From: Mycocentrospora acerina
Taxonomy: Eukaryota > Ascomycota > Dothideomycetes > Pleosporales
Assembly: GCA_022701365.1 (NCBI GenBank)
Contig: JAKUHH010000108.1
Span: forward strand, 433,821-497,820
Direction of reading: 5' to 3'
DNA length: 64,000 nucleotides
Made by a program: the position numbers and the translations under genes. How positions within the stretch are numbered: position 1 is the first letter of the stretch; each line of letters opens with the position of its first letter. The notes under the pieces are model-generated. The model was not told where the DNA came from. It saw only the letters and a list, made by a program, of their open reading frames with translations, and made no database searches. Positions 1 to 12,469 of the stretch are shown piece by piece.

Positions 1-1653
1 ATAGTTACTGAAAGCTATTCCTACCTAATCCACCAAGGCTACTATACTTTGTCCTACGCTTTAAGCGCTAGAAATATAGGAAATTTATTTGCTGAGAAAG
101 GCTACCGCTGTAGAGTTTGCTTAGCACTTGTTCGATAATGATCTTGCTATAAGGACATTAATGCATGAGATTAAGCCACTCTATTAATGAACTAATGCGG
201 CTTCTTCCTGACACCTCGGCGGCAGTGTAATTCGAGCTTCACTAAATGCCTGTGATAATAACGATGATTCCTGAACTACGTCTCAACTGCTTATACCATA
301 GAAAATTTTGGGCATTTCCAAAACCCAAATGAGTTTTTCAGAATCTAGCCCGTTTCTGCTCAACCCAAATTTGAAGATTTTTAAGCCGAAAGCTAGTTTC
401 CCAGATCCGGAAGCTTGGTGGGGAGTGATGAGACACAAACGCTCAAAAAGCTCTAGCAGTGTAAACAGTCCGCTTATACGAATCTAGCGGTCATTTTGTG
501 AATAATATGAATTACAACATAGAAGGCTGAATATGCAGTATCTAATGGTTTTTCAGTGCCATTTCAAATTATGTGACTCTCGGTGTACGATTGCGTCATC
601 CGTAGTCATTCTTCATACACAGATCATGCAGCAAAACTCGATCAATTCGCTATCGCGTAGCTACACCAATAGTCTACGTGTGCTACAAACTTTGATCATC
701 TAACGTCAATAAAGGTAGAGATGAAGATAAAAACTTGCTTTCTGGTACCACGTCGTTGATTTCCATGGGTACAACAAATGAAATCGTTTAAGCCGATTAT
801 GTAAGGCAGTGTAACGTTTTCATAAGCAGTAGCGGCTGGGTGGCAGCCATTTTTTCAGAAATTCCCCTGATTCAATGTGCCGTTGGAATTGGAGGCTGAC
901 AATTGTACATGGATGTTGACAGAACGCGGAGGTGGACGTGGAGGTTAGCGTGGGCCAAAAATAGTCGGCGATCGGTTGGGGCGGGCTAGGAAAATGTAGC
1001 GGCTCGACGCTAGCAGGCGCATTTGATGCAGGGTGGCAGTGATGCTTGCCAAATCGATAGGGAAAACCCCAAAAGCCCTGCATTTGATCATGTTTGGGTG
1101 TCGTGGAAACGTTCGGAAGAAAAGTCTAAATGTTTGATGGTGAACGAGCTCGTGTTGGCGATAAAGGCAGAGCAGCTAACAGGCGTGGCTCTTACTGATT
1201 TGGACAATGTCCTGCTCCATGCGGGCTAGCGCATCCCACGGATGGCAGGGGCTCCGCTCACTTCGTGCCTCCTTCTTCTGCTGATCAGACCGTCGCCTCG
1301 CCTCTCGCTCCATCGTATACACTCGCTGTCTGGCCTCTGTGCTTGGTTTTTTTCCTTCTACCGACCTTCGCTATTAACTGCGCTGGTTGTTTAATTCACC
1401 CCCGACACTCGCTATCCGTCCTGTCCGCCCACAAGAGAACCAACTCCCCGAAAACATCCATCAGTCAGACAGTCGCTACGCCCAAACTCTCGCCTCTTGC
1501 ACCCGCCTCCCAGGCATTGATCTTAGAAGGCGTGCGTTGCAATTATAACTGCGACTGCGCTTGCGTTTCCACCACCGACGGCTGTTGAAGTGGCCACAGA
1601 CATCTGCATTTTGCGCATCCTTACACAGCGTCACCACTAATACCCTCGCAAAT
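1..1653. other. Intergenic, no gene seen
   Basis: I see no coding region with a believable start, intron structure or recognisable motif. The first 800 bases are AT-rich with short ORFs only. From about 900 the base composition rises toward the 5' region of the CRH gene, and 1250-1650 is pyrimidine-rich, as expected of a fungal promoter and 5' UTR. Confidence 0.6.
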
Positions 1654-3098
1654 ATGGTGCGAAGCGTCCTCTCGGCTGCCGTTGCTGTGGTAGCCTTTGC
1701 GGGCACTGCATATGCAGCAAAATGCTCCACGGACAGCCACTGCCCTCAGGACACACCCTGCTGCTCGCGTGCGTATCACTATGTTTCATTGTACAAAATA
1801 CGGCGCTGACAATCTCGTAGTTTATGGCGACTGTGGTGTCGGCGCTTTCTGCCTTGGCGGTTGCGATCCTCTCATGTCTAACACCTTCGACTCTTGTGTA
1901 CCCGCCCCTGTGTGCAAATCAGGCACATACTCGCTCGATTCGCTTGACGACGTCCAGACCATCGACAAATACCTTGGCGATGCCTCGAAGATCAACTGGC
2001 AGTCACAGGGAATGCCCGCCATCTACACCGACCCTAGCAGTGGAAAGAAGTCGACTCTCCTGACCATGGCGCAGGGCACAGTTGGCACTTTACTGTCTTC
2101 CACATATTACGTCTGGTACGGCAAGATCTGCTCAAAGCTCACCACAGCTCAGGGCAAGGGTGTTGTTACTGCTTTTATTCTCATGTCCGACGTTAAGGAC
2201 GAAATTGATTATGAATGGGTCGGTGTTGATGTCAGCCACGTCCAATCTAATTTTTACTCCCAAGGTGTTACCGTTTGTAAGTCGCATGCCATACTACTGT
2301 GGAGCCTCGCTAACAGCTTACACAGATACAAACAGCGCCAACCTCTCCATTGGAGCAAGCGCAGTCGATTCCATGCATGAGTATTGCATTGACTGGAAGG
2401 AGGATACTCTGACATGGCTCATCGACGGCAAGAGCCAACGAACACTCAAACGTTCAGATACATGGAACGCAACGTCTAATCGCTTCGACTACCCGCAAAC
2501 TCCTGCACGTATTATGCTCTCTCTGTGGCCCGCCGGGTTGCCCACTAACGCAAAGGGCACCATCGATTGGGCCGGTGGCGAGATTGACTGGAACAGTCAG
2601 TACATGCAGAATGGATATTACTTTGCTCGCTTTCAAGAAGTTAGTGTCCAGTGCTACGATCCCCCGCCAATGGCGAAGAAAAACGGCAATAAGAGTTACA
2701 AGTACACCGACAAGGCTGGCACAAACAATACGGTTGAGATCTCGAACGATTTGGTCATTCTTGGTTCGTTGCTAGGTACCGGCGAGAAGCCAGGAGAGGC
2801 ACCAAAATCTGGTGACCCAAAGCCCACCCAGACTGTTGCTATGGTTCCTGGTGGCATTCAAGGTGGTGGTGCGCGGGCCGAGGAGACAACACAGGCTGCT
2901 GCGGCGTCTGGATCCGGATCTAGTGCGCAGTCCACAGGAACGTCTAGCGGTGGCACAGTTGGTGACTCTTCATTCGTCCAGGGTAGTTCCAGCAACGGCG
3001 GTAGCAGCGCCGGTTCGACTATCGAACCTGGTTTCGGGAGGATCGGCGGATCCGCGCTTGCAATTGTCGTCGCTTTGTTTGGTCTCATAGCCCTTTGA
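1654..3098 (+). CDS. GPI-anchored CRH-type chitin-glucan transglycosylase (GH16)
   Basis: Three exons (1654-1768, 1821-2276, 2326-3098) give 447 residues. Residues 1-22 are a signal peptide. Residues 23-70 form a Cys-rich CBM18-like module, readable only after the first intron is removed. The GH16 domain follows, with the retaining-glycosidase motif DEIDYEW placing Glu166 (nucleophile), Asp168 and Glu170 (acid/base). The last ~120 residues are Ser/Gly/Thr-rich and end in a hydrophobic tail typical of GPI attachment. Known members (yeast Crh1/Utr2, Aspergillus Crf1) cross-link chitin to beta-glucan at the cell wall. The fold, CBM18 and GPI tail all fit the Utr2/Crf branch. The downstream neighbour is an unrelated transporter on the same strand. 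Confidence 0.93.
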
Positions 3099-4200
3099 GA
3101 AGATGTTAACAGAGTGATAGTTTTGGGTGCTTAATGTTTCACGTCCATCTTTTATGATATCTTGATTTGTGTGGAAAGGGTGATTCCCTGGACTCTCCCT
3201 TTGTCCTCTGTGTACAGCGTCTCGCAAATTGTTTTCTTTGGATGTATATTGTTCCAAGTTCTTGCTTAAAATAGAAAGTAATTGTGTGAATCAAAGCGTA
3301 TCGTCCCTCATGTGACATTGTTCTCGGGTAATTCGCTTGATGATCGTGGACTTTTGCCATGTGTTGAAGCATGAACGTAAAACACAAAATGTGTGAAACC
3401 ATGTTCTTACAGTGTTTTCGTCCCCTGCTTCAGTATTTTATGTGAAAACTTCTTCAAGCTATAGTTTGCTATTTGGACATTGAGGGACTAGCTGGGGAGC
3501 AAACAGTAATTAGGAACGTGTGCGAACAAGACCAAGATGGCAAAATCTTCTCGTTCACAATGATAGTTAGATATCAATTTCTAAATTTTTCTTAAATGAT
3601 ACGGCCGTTGAGTATCATACGTGCTCTTTTCTGGTTGTTTATTCACTGTTGGTAGAGAGAGTGAAAAATGGTAGTTAATTCTGTGTGTATATTTTCAACG
3701 ATTTTATGACAATTTGGCAATTGTTTAGAACTACAAATTTCAACAAAGATATTTATCAAGGTGTTTAGGGTTGATGGTACGATCACCAATCTGGAGTTGT
3801 ACTAGAGGCTATGGTGAATCTAAGACGTACTGTGAGCATTAGGTGCTCACATTTGAAACACTTGAAAGGTGACCTGGAAAGCTTCAGGAAGTATGCTAAT
3901 CAAAGCATCATTGCCACATTAAAAAATTACATTGTAGGAATTGAGGGGGTCAAATGCGGGGGCTGACGGGAGCACGCGACACCTTGCCTGGTCTGGATTA
4001 GCTTAATGGTGTACGGCGACTGTCAGGGAATAAATGTACCTTAAGAAGATGACATTGTCTGTATGACATTATCCATTTATGATAGGTTTTCATCAGGCAG
4101 ATTCAAATATTGTTCTTGTTCACCATCGTCCATCAGTTGTTGACTTGCACAAAGCTCACGAATAATCTTCTCGTCAACAAGACCAATCTAGTAGATAACG
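3099..4200. other. Intergenic, no gene seen
   Basis: AT-rich spacer between the CRH gene and the MFS transporter gene. It should hold the CRH 3' UTR and the transporter promoter. No ORF of note, repeat array or structured RNA was recognised. Confidence 0.6.
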
Positions 4201-5707
4201 ATGTCATTCAACAACAGAACCGACGATATCTCTCTCCAAGAACCTCAAAATTCGAACGCTAATGAGCAAGAGCTCAATGCCAGTGAAAACAGCGAGCGGC
4301 TGGGTAGACAGAGAGAATCAGATACGAATAGAGCCTTCGCACTCGTAGGCTCTGCACTATCACAGCTACCTATATGGGGTACCTGACACCTATCTGTTTT
4401 CAGATATCTCTTCTGATAAGTCTAGGCTTTGCCATGAGTTATGGCGTCCTGCAGGAACACTATTTCGACAATTGGACATTGCAAGGTGGCCGCGAGATTA
4501 CTGGAATCATCGGCACCACTTCCAACGGCGTCATGTACCTATCCATGCCCTTTCTATTTGCTCTATTCACTAAACGGTGGGCCCGCTACCGACGCTCAGC
4601 AGCTCTTTGTGGCGCGCTACTTGCATGCGTGAGCTTTGTCTTATCGTCATTCAGCAAACACGTCTGGCATTTAGTGGCAACCCAGGGTATTCTAGCAGCA
4701 CTAGGATGCGCACTCGTCTTCAGCCCAACCACCCTCTCCCTAGGGGAATGGTTCAACACCGAAAACCGCATCTGCAACCGAGCCGTAGCCTACGGAATCT
4801 GCCTCTCCACAAAGAACATTGTCGGATCTATATGCCCGTTTATCTTCCGGGGGCTACTCGATCGGTATGGGTTTCGCACAACCATGATCGTATGGGCGGG
4901 TATCACAGTCGGTATTGCATTCCTCTCCATCTCCTTGATTCAAACCCCTCGCTCTAGCATTACTACAAGTACCCCGCGAGGTCGGAAAATCCCCTGGCAG
5001 TTCCTCAAATATCAAACCTTTTGGGTCTATAGCATCGCAACGCTCCTCCAAAGCGCCGGGTACGGCATCCCGCAAACGTACCTGAGCGAATACGCGCGCA
5101 ACGTCTCCGCCCTGTCACCAACCTTCTCGACTCTCTTGCTCACCCTAATAAACATACCAGGTATCTGTTACCTAAATCTGGCTCCTCAAAGTCCTAATCC
5201 TGACCCAACATACCAGGTATCTGTTCTTCGACTTTCTTCGGCTTCCTAAGCGATAACACCTACTTTCGCCTCTCTGCTTCGACCGTCACTGCCCTCTCTG
5301 CTGTAAGCTCCGCCCTTTCTGCATTCTTCTTCTGGGGCCTCGCCACCCGAGGCGATGTAGCAATGCTCGTCATGTTCGCTATCGCATTCGGCTTCTTCGC
5401 AAGTGGGTACAGCGCGACGTGGGGAGGAATCATGAATGATATGGAACGTGATGCTGCGCAGAGAAATGAGGCTGTTGATAGTGGAGTGCTGTATGGGCTA
5501 TTAAATGGTGCTAGGGGGATCGGATATCTGGCCGGTGGGCTTATTAGTGTGCCGCTGCTCAAGGCGGGGAGTACAGATTCGGTGGGGAGATTTGGGTATG
5601 GGACGACATATGGGCCTCTTATTATATTTACTGGGCTTTCATTAGCCTTTGGAGGTTGGGGATTGGTATTTAGTTCGAAGTGGAGGTTGTTGCTGCATTT
5701 TCGGTGA
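4201..5707 (+). CDS. MFS transporter, monocarboxylate-porter type
   Basis: Exons 4201-4344, 4404-5160 and 5217-5707 give 463 residues. After a hydrophilic N-terminus of ~45 residues there are about 11-12 membrane segments. An NNRTDD start and the motif around the central loop (PRGRKIPWQFLKYQTFW) followed by GFLSDN in the C-terminal half resemble fungal MCH-type (monocarboxylate or riboflavin) porters. It is a plasma-membrane transporter of unknown substrate. The first membrane helix is shorter than usual because the exon 1/2 junction falls at its beginning, so the exon 1 boundary is less certain than the rest. The second intron (5161-5216) lies between two 19-bp direct repeats that each contain a splice-site sequence; see findings. 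Base composition shifts from C-rich to G-rich after about 5360. Confidence 0.85.
5151..5225 (+). repeat. 19-bp direct repeats at both ends of an intron
   Basis: AACATACCAGGTATCTGTT occurs at 5151-5169 and again at 5207-5225, exactly 56 bases apart. The intron of the MFS gene is also 56 bases, so each copy straddles one splice site (CAG|GTATCT). Splicing between the copies restores one uninterrupted copy in the mRNA. Confidence 0.95.
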
Positions 5708-5988
5708 ATGGAACTGGGAGGGAAAAATGATTTTGAATAATGGACTTTGGAGGCTATTTCACATTGCTGTACCACGTATTGCAACATTCAGATACAGTAT
5801 AATATAAAGTTGCTCAATCTTATACATTTGTAGCTCAAAGGAATGGCAACTCAATTTGCGCGTTATTAGTAAGTAGTGTTGAACTGCCTTACTGAATTGT
5901 TGACTGCGGCTGTTGAAGCCAGAAATACAAAAGCTAACCACAGCAAGTACCTGGAAAATCACCCCGACTGCAGATTTTACACAATGTC

Positions 5989-7584
5989 TTAGTAATCGTC
6001 GCCTCGAGAGATCACCTCCTTGCAGTTTGGCCGGAGTAGAACAGTCTAAGGAGGAAGATCATATTAGCTTAATGTGCAATAAAAATCACGGAGAGCACAC
6101 TCACATGCTCGAATTGTGCGATATACGAACCAGGTACATCAACCAGCGGTGCATAAGACTCAACTAAACCGTGTGTGATAAGCGACCTCATACCTAGATG
6201 GTAGTTCTTGACTCCAAGGCGTTCGAGGTAACGTCGGGCGAAGACGATGGATCCGAAGTTCTCGTCAATCGTTTTTAATAGCGATTTGGCCGACGCATGG
6301 TGGAGACCAGAAGCGCTCACGTTTTCGTTGCGCCCGTAACCATATACACCTACGTCGTCTCGAAGATAAGCTCTACCAGTGCTACCGAAGGTCTCGATTG
6401 CAAAGATATCGCCTTCTTCCATGCGTTGATCGGTCTTCGTTTTCACAAAAGGAACTTGCTTATCGCCGTGAATGTGATAGCGCAATATGTTGTGACCTGT
6501 GATATTCCGAACCGCTTTGACGGGGATAGTCTTTCCTTTGATCTCGACTTCATAACTCTCCATCACTTCTTGAATCGCCTCGCTGATATGGTCAATCCTA
6601 GCATCAATTCCGGCCTCCTATCGATTATGTCAGCGTCGCGAACGGCTGAAAAAGAAATATATGTACCTTCAATCCAATATTGGTGGCTGCTTTCACAGCC
6701 GTGAGCAGATTGTCGTACACTGGGTTAGCAGCCACAGTGAAAGCACTGTCAACAATCCTACCGTTTACATGGACTCCAAAGTCCATTTTCAAGACATCGT
6801 CGTATTGGAGGATGACCTCTTTAGCTCCCGCATTAGGAGTCCAATGAGCTCCTACATGGTTCAAGCAGAGCCCTGTTGGGAATCCCAAGCCAGCTTTCAG
6901 AGCGTCTCCAGTCTCGAGACCTTGGTGGCCTGTAAGCGCTCGGACGCCGTCATCAATCTCTTGAGCAAGCAGGCTCATAGAAACGCCAGGTTTTGCAATC
7001 GTTTGCACATGCTGGCGGACCTGGCGATGAACTTCCGCAGCTTTGCGATAGTCTTTCAGGAATTCATCATCCATGTTGTCCATGGCGGCAACATGCCGAA
7101 TTTCCTCAGCTGTGGTGCGCTGAAGATTTTCATCTTTTGAGATATATTCAACGATCTCGCCCTCAGGGTATCGCCGGTCGGGGAAGAGATTGGCGAGTGG
7201 GACCCTTGGAGGAGTCGTTTGCTGTCCACCCAGGGCCTTCTTAGTCTTTTTCTTACCACTCCTTCTCTTCTTCTTTTTGACTTCTTGGGTTAGCTTCAGA
7301 TGTGCTCCAAGTTCAAGCTGGCTTACTAGTCTTGGGCTGGTCGTCAGTTTTCAAGTCAGCTCCACTCTTATCATCGTCGTCGTCCCCATCTTCGTCTTGC
7401 CCTTCGAGTGCACCCTCAAGGAGCCCGCTAGCTGCGGCTGGCTTGGGGGGGTTGATTGTAGCAATTGCAGCGCATGCCGAGGTCTCTACACGAAAAGGTT
7501 AGGAAACCGATAGCGGGGAGAGTTGTACTATGCAATCGTACCATTTGGGCCTCGGTGATGGCCGTCTGGTGTTTTGGATCCCAT
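5989..7584 (-). CDS. Methionine aminopeptidase 2
   Basis: Five exons on the minus strand (7584-7542, 7485-7327, 7283-6667, 6617-6105, 6045-5989) give 462 residues. The N-terminus is acidic then polylysine (about 67-90), the ribosome-associating region typical of type 2 enzymes. The pita-bread catalytic domain shows His214, metal ligands Asp235, Asp246, His315, Glu348 and Glu443, and ends ISRGDDY. It removes the initiator Met from nascent proteins in the cytosol. The last exon codes only 19 residues but contains the conserved C-terminus, so a continuous-ORF reading would truncate the protein. Intron 2 ends in AAGAAG, so two acceptors 3 bases apart are possible (7284 or 7281). Aspergilli carry more than one MetAP2, so this may be one of several paralogues. 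Confidence 0.93.
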
Positions 7585-8156
7585 GATATGCCTCGACTCT
7601 TATTCATATGATTTCCCGAGTTGTCGTTGGGGTTGTGAAAAGTAAGTGTTGTAAGAGATGACGGGGAAGAGCAGTCGCCAACAGAAAATCTTGGCATGCG
7701 CTTTACCTCTTTGATGGACAGGCGGGTCCGCGGGACGCCTTGTTTGTCGTACAGGTATCATTTGCGATGCAACATGCAACCCATTTTTATACAGGAAACC
7801 CCATGCCATTCACCTGTCGCTCAAAAATTCATGTGGATGATCCAAGCAACACAGTATTGTTTGAGCTCTGTCTGGCAGACCTCAAAAGAGCTAAAGGTTC
7901 TTTAAACGCATTATGATTCATCACTAATGACTATTGTTCTCCCTTCACATGGAGTATATTTTACAGCAATAGGACAGTGAGATTATTTCACAATATGCCA
8001 CCATTGTTGCTCACGAAGTGCTACTAAATGAGAAAATATTTGATTTACAGAACCTAACTCATGAAACTAATATCGCGAGCACAAAATATACTTGAAGTAT
8101 TTTTATTGATACGTTCTTGTTTATATATGGGGTTTCTGGTCGCAAAGATTCGCTAC
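7585..8156. other. Intergenic, no gene seen
   Basis: Spacer between the MetAP2 start and the aldo-keto reductase stop, both genes on the minus strand. It holds the MetAP2 promoter. Nothing else recognised. Confidence 0.6.
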
Positions 8157-9570
8157 CTACAACACAACCTTGTTGGGTGCCTCCTGCTCCTCAGGCTCGT
8201 CAAAAATGTTGATGCTCCAGCGAGGCTTGTCTAAAGCTGCTGTTAGCTTATCATGCTCAAGGTTATCTAGATAACACAAAGGAAGAAACTTACTAGCTGT
8301 GTAAGGAACATTGTACCTCCTCCTGCCCTGGTGCTCATCAGAGAACTTCTGGATGGCAGCAATGTCCTCCTCGCTGAGATCAATCTCTTGGAAGTTCTCC
8401 TTGATCCTGGCAGGTGTGACCGACTTGGGAATGACGGAGTGGCCGCCGACTTGGCTCCAGGCAAGAATGACCTGGGCGGGTGTGGCGCCCTTCTTCTCGG
8501 CAATAGCCTTGACCTCGGGGCGTGTGATGAGTAGGGGGATGTCAAAGAAGTTGTTGCCGAACGCAGAGTAGGCAGTGATATGGATGTTCTGCTCCTTGGC
8601 GTAGGCGATGAGTTCCTTGCTAGGGAGAATGGGGTGACGCTCAATCTGGTTGACAGCGGGAACGATACCGGTCTTCTCAACCAGAGCCTTCAGGTTCTGG
8701 TAGGTGAAGTTGGAAACACCGGTGGAACGGACCTTGCTCTTTGGGAGCTTGTGCACGGCCTTCCATGTCTCGGCGTTGGGGATAGAGTTATCAATGTTGA
8801 CCTCGTTGGGGTCCGAGGTGGCAGGGAAAAGGTCTGAGTGGGGGTTCTTGCCAGGGCCGAAGTTGACGGGCCAGTGGATAAGGTACAGGTCAAGGTACTC
8901 AAGCTCGAGCTCGGCGAGGGTATCGTCGAGGGCGGCCTCGACGTGGGCGGGGTCGTGCTGAGTGTTCCAGAGCTTCGATGTGATGAAGATGTCCTCACGC
9001 TTGAGGCCGGGGATGTCTGCAAAGGCACGCTTAATGCCCTGGGCGACTTCCTTCTGGTTCTCGTAGCTGTGATTGGTGGAATTACTCGTTAGCTAAGCTC
9101 TACGTGAAAAGAGGCCATAGCTCCCTTGTCTGGAGGGGCATCCTAGCTCAACCTCCACCAAGACGCGCCGTGGGGCTTATGCGGCAGCCGCGGCGGAAAA
9201 ATATCGCGTTCGAGAGGAGAATGGAGCAAGTGCGTGGGGTTCGAGTACGTACATCTTTGCGAGATCCTGTGGGAGAAGACATTGTTAGTGATCAATTCAC
9301 CAAGGCATCGCCAACGGCTACTCGCGTGCTCAGAGCAACGCAGCATTGACATCACTTACCAAGTGTCGGTATCCGATCTTCAGGGCCTCGTAGACACCGT
9401 TTCCAACCTGGCCAGGAGCAGCCTGCCATGTGCCATATCCCAGTTGACTGTGGGAGAGAAACCAGTTAGCAAAGGCTCCTGTGGACGTGTAAAGTGCAGA
9501 GCGAACAATGCGCAGAGACATACGGGATCTTGGCACCGGTGTTAAGCGTGACGGTCTTGCCTGAAGACAT
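8157..9570 (-). CDS. Aldo-keto reductase (NADP-dependent glycerol/aldehyde reductase type)
   Basis: Five exons (9570-9524, 9447-9360, 9266-9253, 9066-8294, 8236-8157) give 333 residues, the usual AKR length. The (beta/alpha)8 fold signatures are present: Asp and Tyr of the catalytic tetrad in DLAKIYEN, Lys in TSKLW and His in LIHWP. The C-terminus RWSINIFDEPEEQ resembles fungal Gcy1/GldB-like NADP-dependent glycerol dehydrogenases, so a cytosolic aldehyde or dihydroxyacetone reduction is likely. Exon 3 is a 14-bp microexon that supplies the catalytic Asp; the catalytic Tyr codon lies just after it in exon 4. The final acceptor is a CAGCAG tandem, giving 333 or 334 residues. It lies next to the amino-acid cluster but no sequence evidence makes it a member. 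Confidence 0.9.
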
Positions 9571-10670
9571 TCTGAAAGACGTGTAAGACTTGAAGATGGG
9601 AAATGAGGTATAACGGGGTGTGTGCAATCGATGGCCCAAGGGCAGCAGGGTCCTTAAGTATCTCATTGCGCGAGCTCTCGGCCATGATGCCGGCCGGATG
9701 GCATTATGTACTCGATGCAGAAAATACTCCGTCACGCGGAATAATCAGAACAATCAGCGAGCTCCAGTACCATGTTGGCTAGGATGTGTGCCTTGACTGC
9801 AGATGGCGGGATAGTTGTGTGCTTTCGCGACAACGAGATACCCCGCTGGCGTCATTCCCGCGCGTGGGCGGATCGCGTCGCTCGGTGGGAAAACTACCGA
9901 ATTTGGCCCTCAACACCAAAATGCCCCGCTTACACCTAGCCCTAGTCATTTTGTTTGACCCATCGTGTTGCCGTCATATGCGTTGACTTTTCTTGACTAG
10001 CAATTGTTTTGAGTTTTCTTATCCATTTTCCCATACAGCCAGCCATCTCAAACACTATCTGTTTGAAGGTTGATCGGTGACTCTAGTCACACTATCTCAA
10101 CATGTGATTGCGTCAACCGTGAACTTAGGTATGCAACATTGGGTGGACAAATAGCGCCTTACCCATTTCCCTGAGAGTAATTGGTGGATTGCAAGCTTCT
10201 AGTCATTTAACGAATATGCATCCAAGTGCTTTGGCGAATCGACTGGTTCCCAATTTACATCTATACGTCGGAATATCTGTATAATGAAGATGAAGAGCTC
10301 CCAGGTTTTGAGACGAATAACTTCTAAAAATGAAAATACTTAACATCAATAGTTTATGAAGCCGATTTTGAACATTAACGATGCCATATACAGTACATTC
10401 TCATGGTATCAGGTAGGCATAAGTCGAAGGAGTATGCATTGCGCGATTGAATTCTTCTCGGGAGAAAATCAGACAATTTTTATTGTCAATTGACTTCACT
10501 GTAGAAACTGACAACATTGCCATCTGAATTCATATCAGAAAAAAGCTGCGAGAAAGCCCGATTGCTCCTGCAATGTAGTGTTGGCACCCGACTGTGCTCA
10601 TCCAAATATCTCGTCATTTCGCGTAGATCGATCCTTATTTCAAGGTGAAACTACCATTAAATCAAGCTAA
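9571..10670. other. Intergenic, no gene seen
   Basis: Contains the aldo-keto reductase promoter (near 9571-10000) and the 3' region of the P5C dehydrogenase gene. From 10200 to 10670 it is AT-rich with no usable ORF. No structured RNA recognised. Confidence 0.6.
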
Positions 10671-12469
10671 TCACTTGTTGCTGGGGTACAAATACTCAGT
10701 CTGCGGGAAAAACTCCTCCTTGATGAGTCGTGGACTCGTGAAGCGCAGTATTGGGGTGGAGCTGCCCGCCTTATCATTGGTACCACTGGCGCGACTTCCG
10801 CCGAAGCTTTGCTGACCGATAAGTGCAGCTGTGGTCTTGCAGTCTGAAGTTTGTATGTTAGTAGTGTTCTGGAATAGCATGCGCTAAACAACTTACTGAT
10901 GTAAAAGTTTCCGGCCGAGTATCGAAGGGCATCTTCTGCCTCTCGGATGGCGGCTCGCGAATTTGCAAAAATAGATCCAGTCAAAGCAAACCCTCCACCA
11001 GCCTGATCGACCTTGGTTAGAATAGAGCTCCATTCGGCGTCAGGATAGATGTGGATGGCAAGCACAGGTCCGAAGATCTCGTAGTTAAACAGCTTGTGGT
11101 CAGGTGAATCCGCGAGGTAAACAGTAGGCTTAACAAAGTAACCTTCAGAATCGTCATATGTGCCACCTGCAACTAGTTTGAGTGAAGGGTCCTTGTTACT
11201 CTCATCGATAACGGCCTTGATCTTGTTAAATGATCGGCTGTGGATTACTGGGCCCATAAACGCGGTCAGGTCCTTGTCCGGGTTTCCAATGGTAATCTCG
11301 TTTACATCCTTGAGGAACGTGTCAAGAAATTCCTTGGAACGTGACTCTGGAAGATAAAGACGTGAGGTAGCAGAACACTTCTGACCCTGGTACTCAAAGG
11401 AGCCACGAATGGTATGTTTGGCTGCAGAAGGAATATCAGCGGTTGGGTGAATGAGCGTGAAGTTCTTTCCGCTAGTTTCTCCGACCATACGAGGGAATTC
11501 ACGGTATGTTTGCTTGCCAATACCTTCGCCAATTCGCGCTGATAACGAGCGAAACACTTCTGAAGAGCCTACGAAGTTGAGGCCAGCAAAGTCCCGATGG
11601 CTGAAAACAACATCATTAATCTCTTCCGCATCTCCAGGAATAAATTGAATCACATTAGGAGGAAGGCCAGCCTCGAGTAGAATCTTATAAATGAGGTTGC
11701 TGGCGTACACATTCGAAGGAGAAGGCTTCCAGAGAACCACATTCCCCATAATGGCAGGTCCTGAAATCAGATTGCCACCAATAGCTGTGAAGTTGAAAGG
11801 TGATATAGCGTAGACGAAACCTTCGACAGGGCGATAGTCCATGCGAGTCCACATGCCATCGGTGCCTCGGTCTGGCTGTTTTCCAAGCAGCTCAGCGGCA
11901 TAATTGCAGTTTAAACGAAAGAAGTCGGCTAATTCAGCAGCAGCATCTACTTCGCCCTGCCAGATGTTCTTGCCTTGACCAAGCATGGTTGCAGCAATGA
12001 GTTCATAGCGGTACTTGGTCGCAACAAGCTCTGCGGCCTTGAGGAAGATAGCGGCACGATCGACGAAGGGTGTTTTCTCCCAAGATTTCTTTGCCTCGAG
12101 CGCGGATTCAATGGCCTCGGAAACCTGATCTTTGGATACGAGAGGATAATTGGTGAAAGTGGTGGCATGCTCTGCGGGCAATGGCTGATTCCATGACTTG
12201 GCCGCAGGTTGCGATGTGCCATTGAACAGTATCTCGCTCTTTAGTGGAAGCTGGGTTCTTAGCCTTTTAAGGGCTTCCTCTAGCTTAGTACGCTCAGGGG
12301 AGCCCTTTTCGTATGTGGGATTGGGTTCGTTGCGTGCATCAGGCAGCCTGAAAGGTACTGTGACGTTGGAGCGAAACTGAGGTTGCAGAAAGGCACAACG
12401 GTGTGCACTTGCCAAAGGCCGCCGTGTTCGTCGAGAGACTTGGGATGAGAGAAGCCGAACACCTGACAT
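10671..12469 (-). CDS. Delta-1-pyrroline-5-carboxylate dehydrogenase, mitochondrial
   Basis: Two exons (12469-10897, 10843-10671) give 581 residues. The chosen ATG begins MSGVRLLSSQVSRRTRRPLA, an Arg/Ser-rich mitochondrial-type presequence; the open frame extends upstream without conserved sequence. ALDH4-family features: Asn226 in SPFNFTA, Glu331 in VGETSGKN, catalytic Cys365 in QGQKCSA. The last exon supplies the conserved NCKTTAALIGQQSFGG, lost if the intron is missed. The enzyme oxidises P5C/glutamate semialdehyde to glutamate with NAD. In mammals the same enzyme also converts 3-hydroxy-P5C to 4-hydroxyglutamate. It is divergently paired with the DapA-family aldolase (376 bp between start codons). 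Equivalent to A. nidulans prnC or yeast PUT2. Confidence 0.95.

Noticed and set aside
820..1229. Overlapping ORFs on both strands upstream of the CRH gene
   Set aside because: No motif, no splice structure, and composition typical of promoter DNA.
8157..9570. Aldo-keto reductase as part of the hydroxyproline cluster
   Set aside because: It neighbours the cluster but its family (glycerol/aldehyde reductase) has no needed step, and a 1.1-kb gap separates it.
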